Program-made: the position numbers and the translations under genes
In this document: positions 12,341 to 25,534 of the stretch, piece after piece
Numbering within the stretch: the stretch's first letter is position 1
Layout: every line of letters begins with the position of its first letter
Notes under the pieces: generated by a model
Database searches by the model: none
What the model saw: only the letters and a program-made list of their open reading frames with translations
What the model was told of the DNA's origin: nothing
Assembly (NCBI GenBank): GCA_029844215.1
Contig: CM056724.1
Location: 81,859,093-81,923,092, forward strand
Source of the DNA: Przewalskia tangutica
Lineage: Eukaryota; Streptophyta; Magnoliopsida; Solanales; Solanaceae
Direction: 5' to 3'
Length of the DNA stretch: 64,000 bases

Positions 12341-15083
12341 TGTCACGACCAACCGGGCCGTGATCGTGCCTTACCCCGCACCCTAGTGACACAACATCGA
12401 GTAATCACGAACATAAAACAAGACATGAAAATATTATGAAGTAAGAAACGATGTCGAGAAAACTTGCCTTACGGCATATATATATAAATCAATTTTTAAA
12501 ACCGAACAGTTACATCCCATTACAACTCGCCACAACAGCGATTACTGCACTTAAGAATGATACGACAATAATGGCGGACGGGGCCCGCCATACCGCGAAT
12601 GTAAATACCTACAACGACGGGGACTATACCACCGATAAGCCTCCGAGAAACGGAGCTTCCCATACGTTGAATCGTGACCCGAGAACTAGGATCAACGACT
12701 GGTGTACCTCAACCTGCGGCATGAACGCAGCCACCCGAAGGAGGTCAGTACAACAGGTACCAAGTATGTGAAACATGAAGATACTGTAAATGAAATCATA
12801 GTAGTCTATAAAGCGGGAGACATGTATGATAACCAAACTACGATTCACGATAAATAAGCGATCATGTCTAGTCGGGGACTCACGCCTCAAGTCACCACTC
12901 GAATATAACAATGGGTCTCACGCCCACAACATCAATCATGCCCGTGGAATACCTTCCTCACTGCCGGCAGTCAATGATAGAAAAGCACCAAGGAATACAC
13001 ACGAACAACAAGTCCCACCTGTGTCCAAATAAAACAGTACAAGGTAAGTACGAAGGCATAGCCGACTACTAACACCCACAGTACTAACAAGGTCATAAAC
13101 TGTATCATGATATCCGCTCTAGACCGTCACATGATCAAAGCCGTCGCCGCCCGCAATATCAAATGCGCGCGTCTAGCCACGAACTCCGCGCACTCGCATA
13201 GGCCAATCTCATAGGCCCGCATGAGGTATAACCCGCATCGAGGGTAGCTACTCCGGCATCGCCCCGACTCGCGATCCGCACGGCCACATAGACCGCATGA
13301 CCATAAAGTCCGCACACTAACACGAACTCGTAGCTCGCATAGGCCCCCAGGACCCGCATGAGGTATTCTCGAATCATGGTCCCAGACCGCCTGAGTCTAC
13401 CCCGCATCGGAGGGCAGCTTAACCCCCGGAAACACGGTGAGTGGTATAATACCAACATAACAGTTTATCGTTTAAACAACATAAGCACAATCGAGGAAAA
13501 CCCTTTACACAACCATCACAGAATACTATCACACGTAGCATCCTAATATGATTACTTATCAAATCAACACGAAGGTATTACAAGGCTATCACAAACCAAT
13601 ACAATCAAGTTATCCACACATAAGGTACTTTCTACTATATGATTAACGAGATCGGGTTTTTATCCCCAAAGTACTTTATACAATAACTCTTTAAGATATG
13701 TTACTTTCACAAAAGTCACACAATACCCGTAGTATATAACAATAGAGTGATTATCTTTTGAAGTAAATCAAAACACTTCTCTTAGTAAAACCAAGTAACA
13801 ACATTCTTTTTCAAACGTCCAAGTTTGCCTAATTTCAAATGTTCACGTTTCTTATTTTAGAAAGGTTTCGTAGTTCCTAGCCTTATTTATTTAAGAATAT
13901 AATTCTCTTTTAAACCATCTGAGAAACATAAGCCTTATATGTGAGTAGGATATTCTTGTTTATAACAATCTTATTACAGCAGCCATGACCTAGGAAATAT
14001 CATTTTGTCTCATCTTAGCTTCTATGCAGATGGAAGTTTCTACTGGTTTTAATAATACTTAATCAGTCAAAACATTTCCTTTTATTAACGCTGCAGTGGT
14101 TTGTCGATACACATTCGATTCAAATCAAGAAAACATTCTTAAGCCGTTATACCTAACTTCCCATAAAGCTAGTATAACTCTGAAGTTTTCAAAAACCAAG
14201 GATTCCTTCAAGTTGTTTATTAACACATAACAAGCCGCTTATAGTTTAAATCGATTACCTTTTAAAACCACAAGTATTTTCTTACCAACATAAAGTTGTT
14301 ATAACCAACTTCCCATAAAGCCGTTATAACACTTTATGTTTTAAACCAATCAAATACGTTTAGCACATGTACGTCTACCGTACTACATAGTTCACACATA
14401 TCATGCTAGAAGAGATAGGAAGAGGTTCACATACCTCGCGACGAGTATCGACTAATAGCAAAACGCTCCAAGTACTTCCAACCGTCGGCTACTCCTTAAG
14501 CCAAGTAGATCGCGCCATACGTAGTACTTCAACCTATAAGGCCACAAGGCGCTTATTAACATTTAGATCTCTTCGCAGAATATTCTACAGAAAATTCGGC
14601 AAAGACCTCCCCGCAACAGCGTAAATCTCCTCCTCTATCGGGGCCGGCTACCAAGCCAACCAGGGGGGGTTATACGTCTAATCCGGACGTGCACAATTCT
14701 ACCTCACAGAAAAGCTACACAAGTCTACTGTAATACAGTCCTATGTAATTACAGTTCAGTACTCTTCTTTCGAAAAGGTTTCTAATTATTCAGGCTTAAG
14801 TCGCGAGACATTGCCGTAAGTATTATTCAGGCTTAAGTCCAAAGACATTGCCGATAACAACGTTCAGTTCTATATATAGTATACTTCAACTATATAGTCT
14901 AGCAATCATGTAATTTCCAATTACAATAGAGGGACAAGATATTTACCTCGATAAGCCCATAATTATCCAAGTATAAAGTCGATCCTGGGCAACGTTTAGC
15001 TCCAACTCCGCGCGCTCCAACCCGCTCTAAAACCACCCTTAGAAGTTCTAACCAACTTCTACATACTACTCCAACTAACCATG
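12341..15083 (-). repeat. Right (5') LTR of A, first part
   Basis: Colinear with 6151-8913 of the left LTR. It stops at CCATG (15079-15083), where element B is inserted, and resumes at 24784. Compared with the left LTR, several CAG/CTG positions are read as CG, for example around 12573-12620. Confidence 0.92.
15079..15083. repeat. Left target-site duplication of B
   Basis: CCATG before the LTR of B; the partner after B is CCACG at 24779-24783. The uninterrupted LTR copy reads CCATGGAGAT at 8909-8918, so the left copy is ancestral and the right one has a T-to-C change. Confidence 0.85.
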
Positions 15084-17500
15084 TGTCACGACTGCCCGGG
15101 GCGTGATCGTGCCTACCGGCACCCAAGTAGTCATACATCAGAGTAACCAGCGGAAATATAAAACAAGACAGGAAACATAGTAAAAACAGAAACATTTTAT
15201 CTGATGAAAAGCTTGCCTTACGGCATAATATAAATAACTCAAGTTTTGCAGTTACATCCCAACTGTACAATAGTACTACAAACCTCTAAGGAAGTAAACA
15301 ACTATGGCGGACAGGGGCCCGCCATACCGATCGCATAAAACTATCTACAATACAGGAGATCATACCCAAAAGTAGAGCCTCCTAGAAGATGGAGCTCACG
15401 ACACCAACGCAAAGATCCTAAGGATGTGGATCTAGCACTGCTGCCCTTACCGCAGATTTAACGCACTCGGCGAGGTCGATCAACAGTACCAAGTATGTGA
15501 AACTATAAAGAATCGAAATGAAATCAAAGTATTTAAAACCTTTTCACAAATACACCGCCTAATTGCACATAGTGCCACATCACAAACAACAACGGTAATA
15601 GGAAAATCAGAATGTGTCTATTCTAGGTCGCGAATGATCAAGCAAGGCCAATTGCCCATAGTATCATTCTGCGTGCCTAGTCTCGACTTCCGCATGGCAG
15701 TCACACGCTGCACGCGTAGGTATTCCTCGACGGGGCAGCTAACCCCAGATCCGCCTAGGCTCCCGCAGCCGCATAGCCTCAAAAGACCGCATATTCTCAG
15801 CGGACCGCATGGAATCCCCGCATCGGGCTAAACACCGGAATGATCAATCTCGAGCATACCGCTGCTCGCATAGTCTCACAGACCGCATAGCCGTATAGAC
15901 CAAGATCGGGCAAGCCTCAGATAACGATCGGGGTAGGTGATACAATAACAAGACAACGGACTTACGGTTAGCAACGTAAGCACAACAAGAATGACCCCTT
16001 ACACAAAGATTTCAAGATACTAACACAGTAGCATTATAATATGTCTACTTATCAAACAAATCTTACTACACTTAATGTAAATCAATACAAGGCTTTTATA
16101 AACAAGTAAACTGCTCTTTTATCTTTCCTAAGTTGTTATACCTAACTTCCCATAAAGCTAGTATAACTCTTAAGCTTTTGTTTTAAAACCAAATATTTAT
16201 CTTACGTTAAAAAAGATGATTCAAGATTCCTTTGAAATGCTTTGATTCTTGTTATTCAAAGCTTAAGTGAGGCATCGTAAGTATTATTCAGGCTTAAGCC
16301 ATGAGGCATTGCCATAAGTATTATTCAGCTTAAGTCAAAGACATTGCCGTAGTTATTATTCGATTAACACGTACGCCTACCGTACTATATATTGTAAAAT
16401 ATCATGCTTTAGGAAGAATCACATACCTTCTCAAATAAAACCACCGCCAAGTCAATATGTCGCGCAGAGAGTCACCTATAATAGTCACAGACATCTATCA
16501 AAGACTACTCGAAGGTCATTCTAAATGAGGGTTCACAATTCTACGGAAAGTCGGGCAAAGACTTCCCTACCCTACGAGTTATATAAGTCTATCATGAAAC
16601 AAATTCCTATGTAAGTGCGGTTTGATTATTCTTCTTTAAACCCTTCATCGTGATAACTTCAATTCTATTCGTGATATTCTTCTAAGTATTTATACTTATT
16701 CTTATACTACTACAAGAAGTATTCTCTAATTCAAAAGAGGGTTAGGATTAGTTACCTCGGTAAGCCCAATAATATCCTAGATAAAGTCGCGCCTGAGCAA
16801 GGTTTAGCTCCTAAGTTGTACGCTCCGGTAGCACCAAGAAACCTTAGAAATTCTTCACAACTTCTACAAAGGATTAAGGGATTTGGGCTAGGGTATTTTG
16901 GGCATTATAACAATACTAGAAGACAACTTTTCTACCAAGGGAGGGGGGTAGATTTCGGCTAGGCTAGGGGGGGTAGGCCCTCGGCCAAACTCACTCAAAG
17001 GGGGGTGTTGGACGAAAGGGTAAGGGAGAGGAGAGGATTTTTAGACTTGGAAGATAACGTTGTGGATGAATGACTAGTCATCTTTAAGGGGGGGATTTAT
17101 AGGTCAAGAAGTGGCCAACCAATGGCCAAGATTAAGACAAGTGCAAGGCAAGTGTAGGGTGAAGATTTACTCCACACAAATATCCTACCAACTCCTTGAC
17201 TTGTGCACAAGGCACAAAAAACGTGCACGTCCTCTCCAATTTCGTCCAATGGGCGATCTGTTCATCAATGAGGGTGCCAAGTGTCGCCTCCCGTTGGTCC
17301 AAAATGTTTCGCCTCTCGGAAAAATCCGCAAAAATTAGTAATGGCATAGCGGAATTTTCCTACGAAAGCCGTGGGAAACGTTTCGTCGGAAAACGATTCT
17401 TTTAGTGAGTTGTGTACAAAAAAACGCCCAAGGCTAACTTTAAGGCCAAACTTTTAGACGTATTCCTTACGTACATACTCTGGAAATACGGGGTATAACA
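15084..17500 (-). repeat. Left (3') LTR of B
   Basis: Begins TGTCACGACTGCC and ends GGGGTATAACA, matching 22353-24778. It contains the GC-rich hairpin block at 15305-15323, the palindrome CCTAACTTCCCATAAAGC within 16128-16174, a repeated TTATTCAGGCTTAAG block at 16260-16350, and a reverse TATA box at 17095-17101. Confidence 0.94.
17095..17101 (-). promoter_or_regulatory. TATA box of left LTR of B
   Basis: TATAAAT on the minus strand; the counterpart in the right (promoter) LTR is at 24371-24377. Confidence 0.55.
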
Positions 17501-17535
17501 TTCTCCCCTCCTTAGAAACATTCGTCCCGAATGTT
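17501..17535 (-). promoter_or_regulatory. Polypurine tract and hairpin of B
   Basis: Minus-strand TAAGGAGGGGAGAA (17514-17501) abuts the LTR. The inverted repeat AACATTCG/CGAATGTT at 17517-17535 lies directly upstream, as in A, C, F and Z. Confidence 0.8.
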
Positions 17536-17628
17536 CCTTCTCAAGACAGTTATCGATGAAGCTTAAACAGTTTGTAAGTGCCACACATGGCCACAAAATA
17601 ACACTTAGGCATAAATGATAATGAAAAT

Positions 17629-17919
17629 TTACAAGTAGGAAAGTGAATTACCTGGCGGTGTGGGGAATAGGTGAGGGTACCTCTGCCTCATGTCCTCCTC
17701 GGCTTCCCACGTCATCTCCTCCCTAAGCTCGTTCCGCCACAAGACTTTGACGGAAGGCACGTCCTTGGTCCGCAGACGCCTAACCTGACGATCGATTATC
17801 GCTATGGGAATCTCCTCATACGATAACCCCTCGGTCACCTGGACATCGTCAATCGGGTGTACCCTAGATGGTTCCCCGATACATCTCCTCAGCATAGATA
17901 CGTGAAAAACCGGATGCAC
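17629..17919 (-). pseudogene. pol: Integrase C-terminus with chromodomain, element B
   Basis: A 96-residue frame reads HPVFHVSMLRRCIGEPS, then ILDRQ-like IIDRQVRRLRTKDV, and ends with KVLWRNELREEMTWEAEEDM and RYPHLFP. HPVFHVSML is the conserved GPY/F-adjacent region, and the W-x-N...TWE portion is a chromodomain-type fold that in chromoviruses directs integration to heterochromatin marks. The stop at about 17629 is the natural end of pol, 130 bases from the LTR. The frame upstream is disrupted near 17920. This is the best-preserved part of the polyprotein of B. Confidence 0.85.
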
Positions 17920-19130
17920 TGCCTCCGATCGGACGCAGATTCAACTCATAGGCAACCTTGCCTACCTCGCGACAATCAAACGGCCCAATGTACTGGGCCG
18001 AGTTTCCTTCTTCCCAAATCTCATCACACCCTTCATGGGTGACACCTTTAGGAAAACCCAATCATGAACCTCGAACTCAAGATGCCGACGACGATGATCC
18101 GTGATACGACTTCGACTCGAATGTCAATAGCCGCCTGATAAGCTTCACCTTATCCATCGCTCACGCACCAAATCTGGTCCCACTAGCCGCACTCGCCCAC
18201 ATCGAACCAACCTATAGGCGACACGCACTTCCTCCCATACAAGGCCTCATAAGGCGCCATCCGAATCTGGAGTGGTAGCTATTATTATACGCGAACTCAA
18301 CTAGAGGCAAATGATCCTCCCAACTACCATCGGTCAATAACACAGGCTCGCAGATATCCTCAAGAGTGCGGATAGTGCGCTCGCTGTCCGTCTGCTCGTG
18401 GATGAAATGCGACTAAAGCTCACTGCCCCTAAACCCTCGGAAGGACCTCGGAAGTTAGCCGTAAACCGGCTCCTGCGATATGATCAAGTAGGGACTCCAT
18501 GCACCGACGATCTCTCGGATGTAAAGTCCGCATAATCCTCACCAAAAAGTCGCCCCGACGGAAGGAAGTGGGCTGATTTCGTCACTGTCGACGATAACCC
18601 ATATAGAATCATGTCTCCTCCGAGTGCGAGGTAATCCCGTGATGAAGTCCATGTTGATTACCTCCCACTTCCGTGTCGGGATCTCAATCGTCAGAACAAA
18701 CCACCGTGCCTCGTGCTCTACCTTCACCGCCGACAACATGGGCACCGAGCTACGAACTCGCAACGCCCTCTTCAAGCCATCCCACCAATACACGATCTAA
18801 GGTCGTGGTACATCTTGGTCGACCGGATGGATAGAGTAACGCTACGCGTGTGCTTCCCCAAGAACTCTTTGCCAAGTCACAAACATCTGGAACACATACC
18901 GCCCTCAAACCTTAGCACCCCATCAGGTGCTACCTCAAAAGGACCCTTGCCCTCACGAAGAGTCAGATCACGATATCGAATCAAAGCGATCCTCGAATCG
19001 CTGCCTCTTCACCTCTCAACGATGGAAGACTCGGCAACCTCACGAACTCTAACCCCACTGCTATCAGAATCAATCAAACAGACACCAAGGCTCGCTAACT
19101 GGTGCAAATCACGAACCATGTCCCTCCTCT
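17920..19130 (-). pseudogene. pol: Integrase remnant of B
   Basis: In the frame 18793-18539 one reads YWWDGLKRA, then KVEHEARW, then EIPTRKWEVINMDFITGLP and HDSIWVIVD, the end of the HHCC zinc-binding region and the first catalytic Asp region of the DDE core. The CPxC cysteines of the zinc region are lost in this reading. The rest (19130-18800 and 18530-17930) is spread over short frames. Integrase joins cDNA to the target; this copy cannot encode it as assembled. Confidence 0.75.
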
Positions 19131-19650
19131 CTAGCTGCAAATCTGATAGGCTCCCCATCGACCACGACTAAGAGCATACGCCACAACATTGGCCTTCCCG
19201 TGGTACAGGATATCAACATCGTAATCCTTAAGCAACTCTAACCACCGTCTCGCCGTAAGTTCAGCTCCTGCGGTGAAGATATACCGAGGCTCTTGTGGTG
19301 CGTAAAATATCCACGTGAACCCCATACAAATAGTGCCTCGGATCTTCAAAGCGTGAATCACCCGCCAACTCCAAATCATGGGGGGTAGTTCCTCGTGTTT
19401 CTTCAGCTGTCGGATGCATATGCTATAACCCTGCCATGCTGCATCAATACACATCCCAACCCGATGCCTGACGCATCACAATACACGACATAACCATCCG
19501 ACCCTGCGGAAGAGTAAGAACGAGGCGGTCGTCTCTTTCAAGAATCGAAACCTCGCCACAAGCATCACCATCAAACTTGGCCGCTTTCGAGTCACCTAGT
19601 CAATGGTGCAGATAGAAGCAAACTTCTACGAACGCCCGATAATATCTCGC
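19131..19650 (-). pseudogene. pol: RNase H remnant of B
   Basis: The frame 19454-19131 contains a CIDAAWQGY-like start of RNase H, HEELPPM, and ARRWLELLKDYDVDILYHGK followed by ANVVAYALSR, the tail of the Ty3/gypsy RNase H domain (normally ADALSR). The catalytic DxS region upstream is scrambled. It follows RT directly in element order. Confidence 0.8.
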
Positions 19651-19834
19651 AAGGCCCGTAAAATCGCGAACCTCTCGCGAGTAGTAGGTCTAGGCCAAGT
19701 CCCGATCGCCGATCTTCGTCGATTCACTCGAATGCCATCACCACAATATGCCCAAGAAACGCCATCAAGTCAACCAAAACTCACATTTGGAAAACTTGGC
19801 GATAATCGCTGGTCTGGAGAATCACAAGACAGCC

Positions 19835-20280
19835 TCAATGCTCGCGCACGCTTCGCTCTGAGCGAGAATAAACCAAGATATCATCAATGAACACTATCAC
19901 AAACGTGTCCAAAAATGGTTTGAACACTCGGTTCATCAAATCCATGAATACCACGAGCATTGTCAACCCAAAAGACATGACCACGAACTCATAATGCCCG
20001 CACGTCCGAATGCGATCTAGGGACATCCACCTCTCGACTCGCACTGATGATAGCCCGACCGTAGATCAATCTTGAGAAACATCTCGCACTCGCAATCGGT
20101 CGAACAAATCATCAATCACGGGAAGCGGGGTATTCGTTCTTAATGGTCACCTTGTTCACCGTCAATCAACACACATGCGCAGCTGGCCCCGCCCTTCTTC
20201 ACGAACAATACCGGCTTCCTGTGGAGAAACACTAGGCCCGATGAAGCCCTTCTCCAAAGAAATCCCTAAGCCGATCCTTC
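19835..20280 (-). pseudogene. pol: Reverse transcriptase remnant of B
   Basis: The frame 20044-19835 reads GHYEFVVMSFGLT, MDLMNRVFKPFLDTFVIVF and then IDDILVYS, which carries the two catalytic aspartates of the polymerase (F-I-D-D form, usual for Ty3/gypsy). Upstream, 20160-20120 encodes NKVTIKNEYP-like sequence of the fingers. Frames are broken between these blocks. The APAVF stretch is altered to MLVVF. Confidence 0.85.
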
Positions 20281-20287
20281 AACTCTC

Positions 20288-20960
20288 TCAACTCGGCGTG
20301 CCATTCTCAGATGGCGGAATAGAAATAGCCGAGTGTGCGTAATATGTCAATACAAAACTCAATCTCCTCTCGGGAGGGATACCCGAGGTCATCCGAAATA
20401 CGTGCGGGAACTCACGACCATCGAATCGATCAAAACTGATACCGCAGCCTTCAAGATCAAACACCCGAACGAGATGGTAGATATACCCTTCGCACCATCT
20501 TCCTAGCCTTGAGGTAGGAAATAAACCTACCCTCGGCGATACCGTGCTCCTCCCACTCAACAACCGGCCTCGTGAAACTGGAACCGCATTACTCTCTCTC
20601 TGATCCACATTGGCGTAGCAAGAAGCTAGCCAATCCATCCCCATGATCACGCCGAAGTCAATCATCTCCAACTCTATCAAGTCGCCAGGGTTCGACGATC
20701 AGAATGGTCACAGACAAGCTCTATATACCCGCCGAGCTACCATCGAATCACCATCGCGTAGCTACCTCGAAAGTGGTTCATGGACTCGTGCTCTATCCCT
20801 ATCCTACTAGCAACAAGGGGAGATATATAGACAGAGTAGAACCGGATCTATCAAAGCATACACATCAAACCCAGAACCGATAAGGTACTGGCGACATCGG
20901 TGAGGCCTCCGATCCCGCTTACCGGACAAAGCATAAATGCGTTCGAGGACCGCTAGAATC
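20288..20960 (-). pseudogene. pol: Protease and linker remnant of B
   Basis: The frame 20680-20288 starts with IELEMIDFGVIMGMDWLASC and YANV, the C-terminal flap and helix of the retropepsin, then a linker with GYIYHLVRVFD. The active-site segment lies near 20840-20880 in another frame and reads VYALIDP. The element cuts its own polyprotein with this aspartic protease. Confidence 0.75.
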
Positions 20961-20989
20961 GACCCGCGCCACGACCTGCCGCGACCCGC

Positions 20990-22151
20990 TGGTCCATAAG
21001 TACCTTATTCTCCGGGCGAGTAATCGCTTGGGATGAAGAAGCGCAATGCACTCGCAGATCGCCCTACTACCACGCCCCGGCCGGACAAACTCGCGAAATG
21101 ACCTTCTTCGCTACAAGTATAGCAGCTCGAGTACGCCCCGTAATGGTATCTACCACAACGCACACCGAGCGGACCTCGAACAGTTAGCACTCGCTACTCG
21201 AAATCAAGTCCCGGGCCCCGACCGCCTCGATCGCTCTGGCCGTACCGAAATGAGGTAGAGCGCTCTACCGGGCCGTGGTGCACGACTTCACGATGCCGCC
21301 ACCTTGAGGACCACCAAAAGAACCGCCGTCTTGCCTTCTTCTCGCTGCTGATATCGCTTACCCGGCGGTCTCTACGCCTCGCATCCTAGTGCATGAGCTC
21401 GCATACGGTTATGTCCATGATCGGGTGAAGGACACACCCGCACAAGACTCGCCATGTAATCATCTAGCCAGTGACATAGCGATGCACCCGGTCCTCCATC
21501 TCGCTACTGCAGGAGGACATATCGAGCCAAAGAATCAAACTCGACATTGTACTCCTCACCGCAAGGCCCTCCCGTCCTCAAAGAACAAGAATCTATCGGC
21601 TCGTGCCTCCTCATCTGCGGAGGCAAGAAGTGTGTGAGAAAAGCCTCAAAACTCATCCCATACTGCTGAGGTGCATGATCTCCCGGAAAGCTCCTATGAA
21701 TCAAACCAATCGATCGCGGTATCACGCACCGACGCGAACCGAATGTCACAGACTCGCCTCAAGCCACGATCACCGCGATAATCCTCTGCGGTGACGGATG
21801 AACTCGCGATCATCCTCCGCCTCGACCAGAAACTCGGAGGCTACAACTAAGGAAATCCCGTAGTCTCAAACTATTCGCCTCGTGCACTACGGTGCGACCG
21901 AGCCGAGCTGGAACCGCCGCGATCCAGCCTTCTCTCGACGGGCCACAACTCTAGCCAATAGTCGTATCTCTGTACCCTAACTCTCCGCCTGTGCCGTGGG
22001 GCGAGGTGTGGGTACTGTGGTCTCGCTGGGCCGGCGGCGTCATAGAACTCGCTGCCTCGTATAGACCGGGCACGAGCCCTCGTGACTCGGGTGTCTCGCT
22101 AGCGACTCCTACGCCTTGCCTTCTCGGGCCCGGTTGCCTTACGTGAGGCAT
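20990..22151 (-). pseudogene. gag: gag remnant of B
   Basis: The likely start is the ATG at 22151-22149 (MPHVRQPGPRRQG), about 200 bases from the LTR. The capsid-like part near 21750-21504 includes FLPPQMR and EEYNVEFDSLARY. The nucleocapsid knuckle CYTCSEEGHFA lies near 21110 in the frame 21190-21005. Frames are cut into many pieces and the region is strikingly rich in CG with few CAG/CTG, so some breaks are probably technical. Confidence 0.75.
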
Positions 22152-22337
22152 AATCAGCATACGGGAAAGGAATACGTTAGAGGGGTCCAACCTATAACAC
22201 TTTCTAAAGCACGATCTCGAATGAGAAGAATGGAAACCAATCCTAAATATCCTATAGCCTCACGATTATTGGTGGTGCACAACACACCGATAATCAAGAC
22301 TTACTAGATACGGTCAGACACTTTCCGAGGATTAATC

Positions 22338-22348
22338 GCTCGATACCA
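22338..22348 (-). other. Primer-binding site of B
   Basis: Minus strand: LTR end, AAAG, TGGTATCGAGC. As in A, one base is missing relative to TGGTATCAGAGC at the CAG. Confidence 0.8.
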
Positions 22349-22352
22349 CTTT

Positions 22353-24778
22353 TGTCACGACTCTGCCCGGTTCGGATCGTGCCTACCGGCACCCAAGTAG
22401 TCATACATCGAGTAACCTGGAAATATAAAACAAGACAGAAACATAGTAAAATGTAAATAGTTTATCGATGAAAAGCTTGCCTTACGGCATAATATAAATA
22501 ACTCAAGTTTTGCGATTACATCCCAACTGCATAATAGTACTACTGCACCTAAGGAAGTAAACAACTATGGCGGGATGGGCCGCCATACTCGATCTGACAA
22601 AACTATCTACAATACAGGAGATCATACCCAAAAGTAGAGCTCCTAGAAGATGGAGCTCCCGACACCAACGCAAAGATCCTAAGGATGTGGATCTAGCACT
22701 GCTGCTTACCTGCGGCATGAACGCAGCCTCGGGCGAGGTCAAGACAACAGTACCAAGTATGTGAAACTATAAAGAATCGAAATGAAATCAAAGTATTTAA
22801 AACCTTTTCACAAATACACCGTTCAATTGCACATAGTGCCACATCACAAACAACAACAGAATAGGAAAATCAGAATAGTCTATTCTAGGCCGCGAATGAT
22901 CGAAGCAAGGCCAATTGCCCATAGTATCATTCACAGTGCCTAGTCCCGACTTCCGCACCGTATAGGTCACACACGGACCCGCATGAGGTATTCCTCGATC
23001 GGGGCAGCTAACCCCAGATCCGCCTAGGCTCCCGCAGCCCGCATAGCCTCAAAAGACCGCGTAGTCTCACAGACCGCATAGGAATCCCCGCATCGGGCTA
23101 AACACCGGAATGATCAATCACGAGCATACCGCGCCCGCATAGTCTCACAGACCGCATAGCCGTATAGACCAAGATCGGGGCAAGCCCTCAGATAACGATC
23201 GAGGGTAGGTGATACAATAACGAAGACAACGGACTTACGGGTTAGCAACGTAAGCACAACAAGAATGACCCCTTACACAAAGATTTCAAGATTCTAACAC
23301 GTAGCATCATAATATGTCTACTTATCAAACAAATCTTACTACACTTAATGAAATCAATACAAGGCTTTTATAAACAAGTAAACCATTCCTTTTTATCTTT
23401 CCTAAGTTGTTATACCTAACTTCCCATAAAGCTAGTATAACTCTTAAGCTTTTGTTTTAAAAACCAAATATTTATCTTCTGTTAAAAAAGATGATTCAGT
23501 ATTCCTTTGAAATGCTTTCAGTTCTTTGTTATTCAGGCTTAAGCCGTGAGGCATCACGTAAGTATTATTCAGGCTTAAGCCGTGAGGCATTGCCATAAGT
23601 ATTATTCAGGCTTAAGTCAAAGACATTGCCGTAGTTATTATTCAGTTAACACATGTACGTCTACCGTACTATATATTGTAAAATATCATGCTTTAGGAAG
23701 AATCACATACCTTCTCAGCGAAAACCACCTGCCAAGTTGAATATGTCGCGCGCAGAGAGTCACCTATAATAGTCACGCATCTATCAAAGACTACTCAAGG
23801 TCATTCTAAACAGAGGGTTCACAATTCTACGGAAAGTCGGGCAAAGACTTCCTACCCGACGAGTTATATAAGTTCATCATGAAACAAATTCCTATGTAAG
23901 TACAATTTGATTATTCTTCTTTAAACCCTTCTACTGTGATAAGTTCAATTCTATTCTGTGATATTCTTCTAAGTATTTATACTTATTCTTATACTACTAC
24001 GAAGTATTCTCTAATTCAAAAGAGGTTAGGATTAGTTACCTCGGTAAGCCCAATAATATCCTAGATAAAGTCGCGCTGAGCAAGGTTTAGCTCCTAAGTT
24101 ATGCGCTCAGAGCACCAAGAAACCTTAGAAGTTCTTCACAACTTCTACAAAGGACTAAGGGATTTGGGCTAGGTATTTTGGGCATTATAACAATACTAGA
24201 AGACAACTTTTCTACCAAGGGAGAGGTAGATTTCGGCCAGGCTAGTGGGGTAGGCCCTACCAAACTCACTCAAAGGGTGGGGGAGGCTGGACGAAAGGCT
24301 AAGGGAGAGGCGAGGATTTGTAGACTTGGACGATAGCTTTGTGGATGAAGAACTCTTCATCTTTAGGGGTATTTATAGGTCAAGAAGTGGCCAACCAATG
24401 GCCAAGATTAAGACAAGTGCAAGGCAAGTGTAGGGTGAAGATTTACTCCACACAAATATCCTACCAACTCCTTGACTTGTGCACAAGGCACAAAAACGTG
24501 CACTTCCTTCTCCAATTTCGCCCAATGGACGATCTGAGTCCATCAATGGAGGGTGCCAAGTGTCGCCTCCCGTTGGTCCAAAATGTTTCGCCTCTCGGAA
24601 AAATCCGCAAAATTAGTAATGGCATAGCGGAATTTTCCCTACGAAAGTCGTGGGAAACGTTTCGTCGGAAAAACGATTCTTTTAGTGAGTTGTGTACAAA
24701 AAAACGCCCAAGGCTAACTTTAAGGCCAAACTTTTAGACGTATTCCCACGTACATACTCTGGAAATACGGGTATAACA
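22353..24778 (-). repeat. Right (5') LTR of B
   Basis: Colinear with 15084-17500, 2426 bases. Small indels against the left LTR are concentrated at CAG/CTG, for example GCAGATTTAACGC versus GCGGCATGAACGC near 15450 and 22720. This copy would drive transcription (reverse TATA box at 24371-24377). Confidence 0.94.
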
Positions 24779-24783
24779 CCACG
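24779..24783. repeat. Right target-site duplication of B
   Basis: CCACG, partner of CCATG at 15079-15083. Confidence 0.8.
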
Positions 24784-25534
24784 GAGATTTTCCTTAGGGT
24801 TTCGGTTTGGTGACCGACGGGAAGTATAATAGTATAACTGGCTTTTGTATAGGTATAACCTTAGAATACTACAAGGTATACGGCTAAGGTAATTGGGCAT
24901 TATAACAATACTTTTGAGAGTATTTCTACCAAGAGGAGGGTATTTATACGAAAACTACTAGGCTAGTGGTACCCCACGGCTAGCACCACAAGGAGTGGTG
25001 TATACCCTCGTCCTACCCCACTGTGGGAACTCTCGCCATGGGGGGAGAGGACTCTCGCTAAGGCCTCACAAGGGGAGAAAGAGAGCTTTCAAGACTTAGG
25101 CAAATTTATGGATGAATTAGTCTTCCAAAGGGGTGGTATTTATAGGACAAGCCAAGGCCAACCAATGGCCAAGATCTTGCCAAGTGCATAGCAAGTGTAG
25201 GCCAAGATCTTGCCAAGTGCACACTAGCCAACTAACACAAAATATCCTACCAACCCTTGACCACAATGGCCATACTTTCGCCACCACTATTACCGCAAGG
25301 TGTTCCAATGAGAGGGTGACAAGTGTCGCCTCTTGTTGGTCCAAAATGTTTCGCCTCTCGGAAAAATCCGCAAAAATTAAAAATGACATAGCCGAAATTT
25401 TCCTACGAAAGTCAGGAAACGTTTCCAAAAAAATGACTCTAATCGTGTTGTGAACAAAGTTAATTCGCCAAGCCTATGTAAAAGTTCAAATTTTCTACGC
25501 ACGCCCCACGCATATACTGGAAATACGGTATAAC
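24784..25534 (-). repeat. Right (5') LTR of A, second part
   Basis: Resumes the LTR of A at the base after the duplication of B and matches 8914-9661. It ends GGTATAAC without the final A, against C gag sequence. Confidence 0.92.

Larger units (their letters stand above)
15084..24778 (-). mobile_element. Element B: full-length Tekay-like Ty3/gypsy chromovirus, frame-broken
   Basis: A 9.7-kb element with two 2.42-kb LTRs, primer site, polypurine tract and recognisable gag, protease, RT, RNase H, integrase and chromodomain in the Ty3/gypsy order on the minus strand. It is inserted in the right LTR of A with a 5-bp duplication. The chromodomain-like tail (KVLWRNELREEMTWEAE) places it in the chromovirus branch; the Tekay/Del assignment is from long LTRs and tail sequence and is inferred. 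No frame is long enough for a functional polyprotein as assembled. Confidence 0.92.
6151..25534 (-). mobile_element. Element A: Tekay-like Ty3/gypsy element with deleted pol, containing B
   Basis: A has a left (3') LTR 6151-9661, internal region 9662-12340 and right (5') LTR 12341-15083 plus 24784-25534, split by element B. Without B it is about 9.7 kb. The orientation follows from the primer site at 12326-12336 and the polypurine tract at 9662-9674. It is inserted in the gag of C: matching gag sequence lies at 5640-6150 and 25535-26257. Terminal bases are degraded (left edge CGCCACGACC instead of TGTCACGACC; right edge lacks the last A), and no convincing 5-bp duplication can be read. Confidence 0.87.
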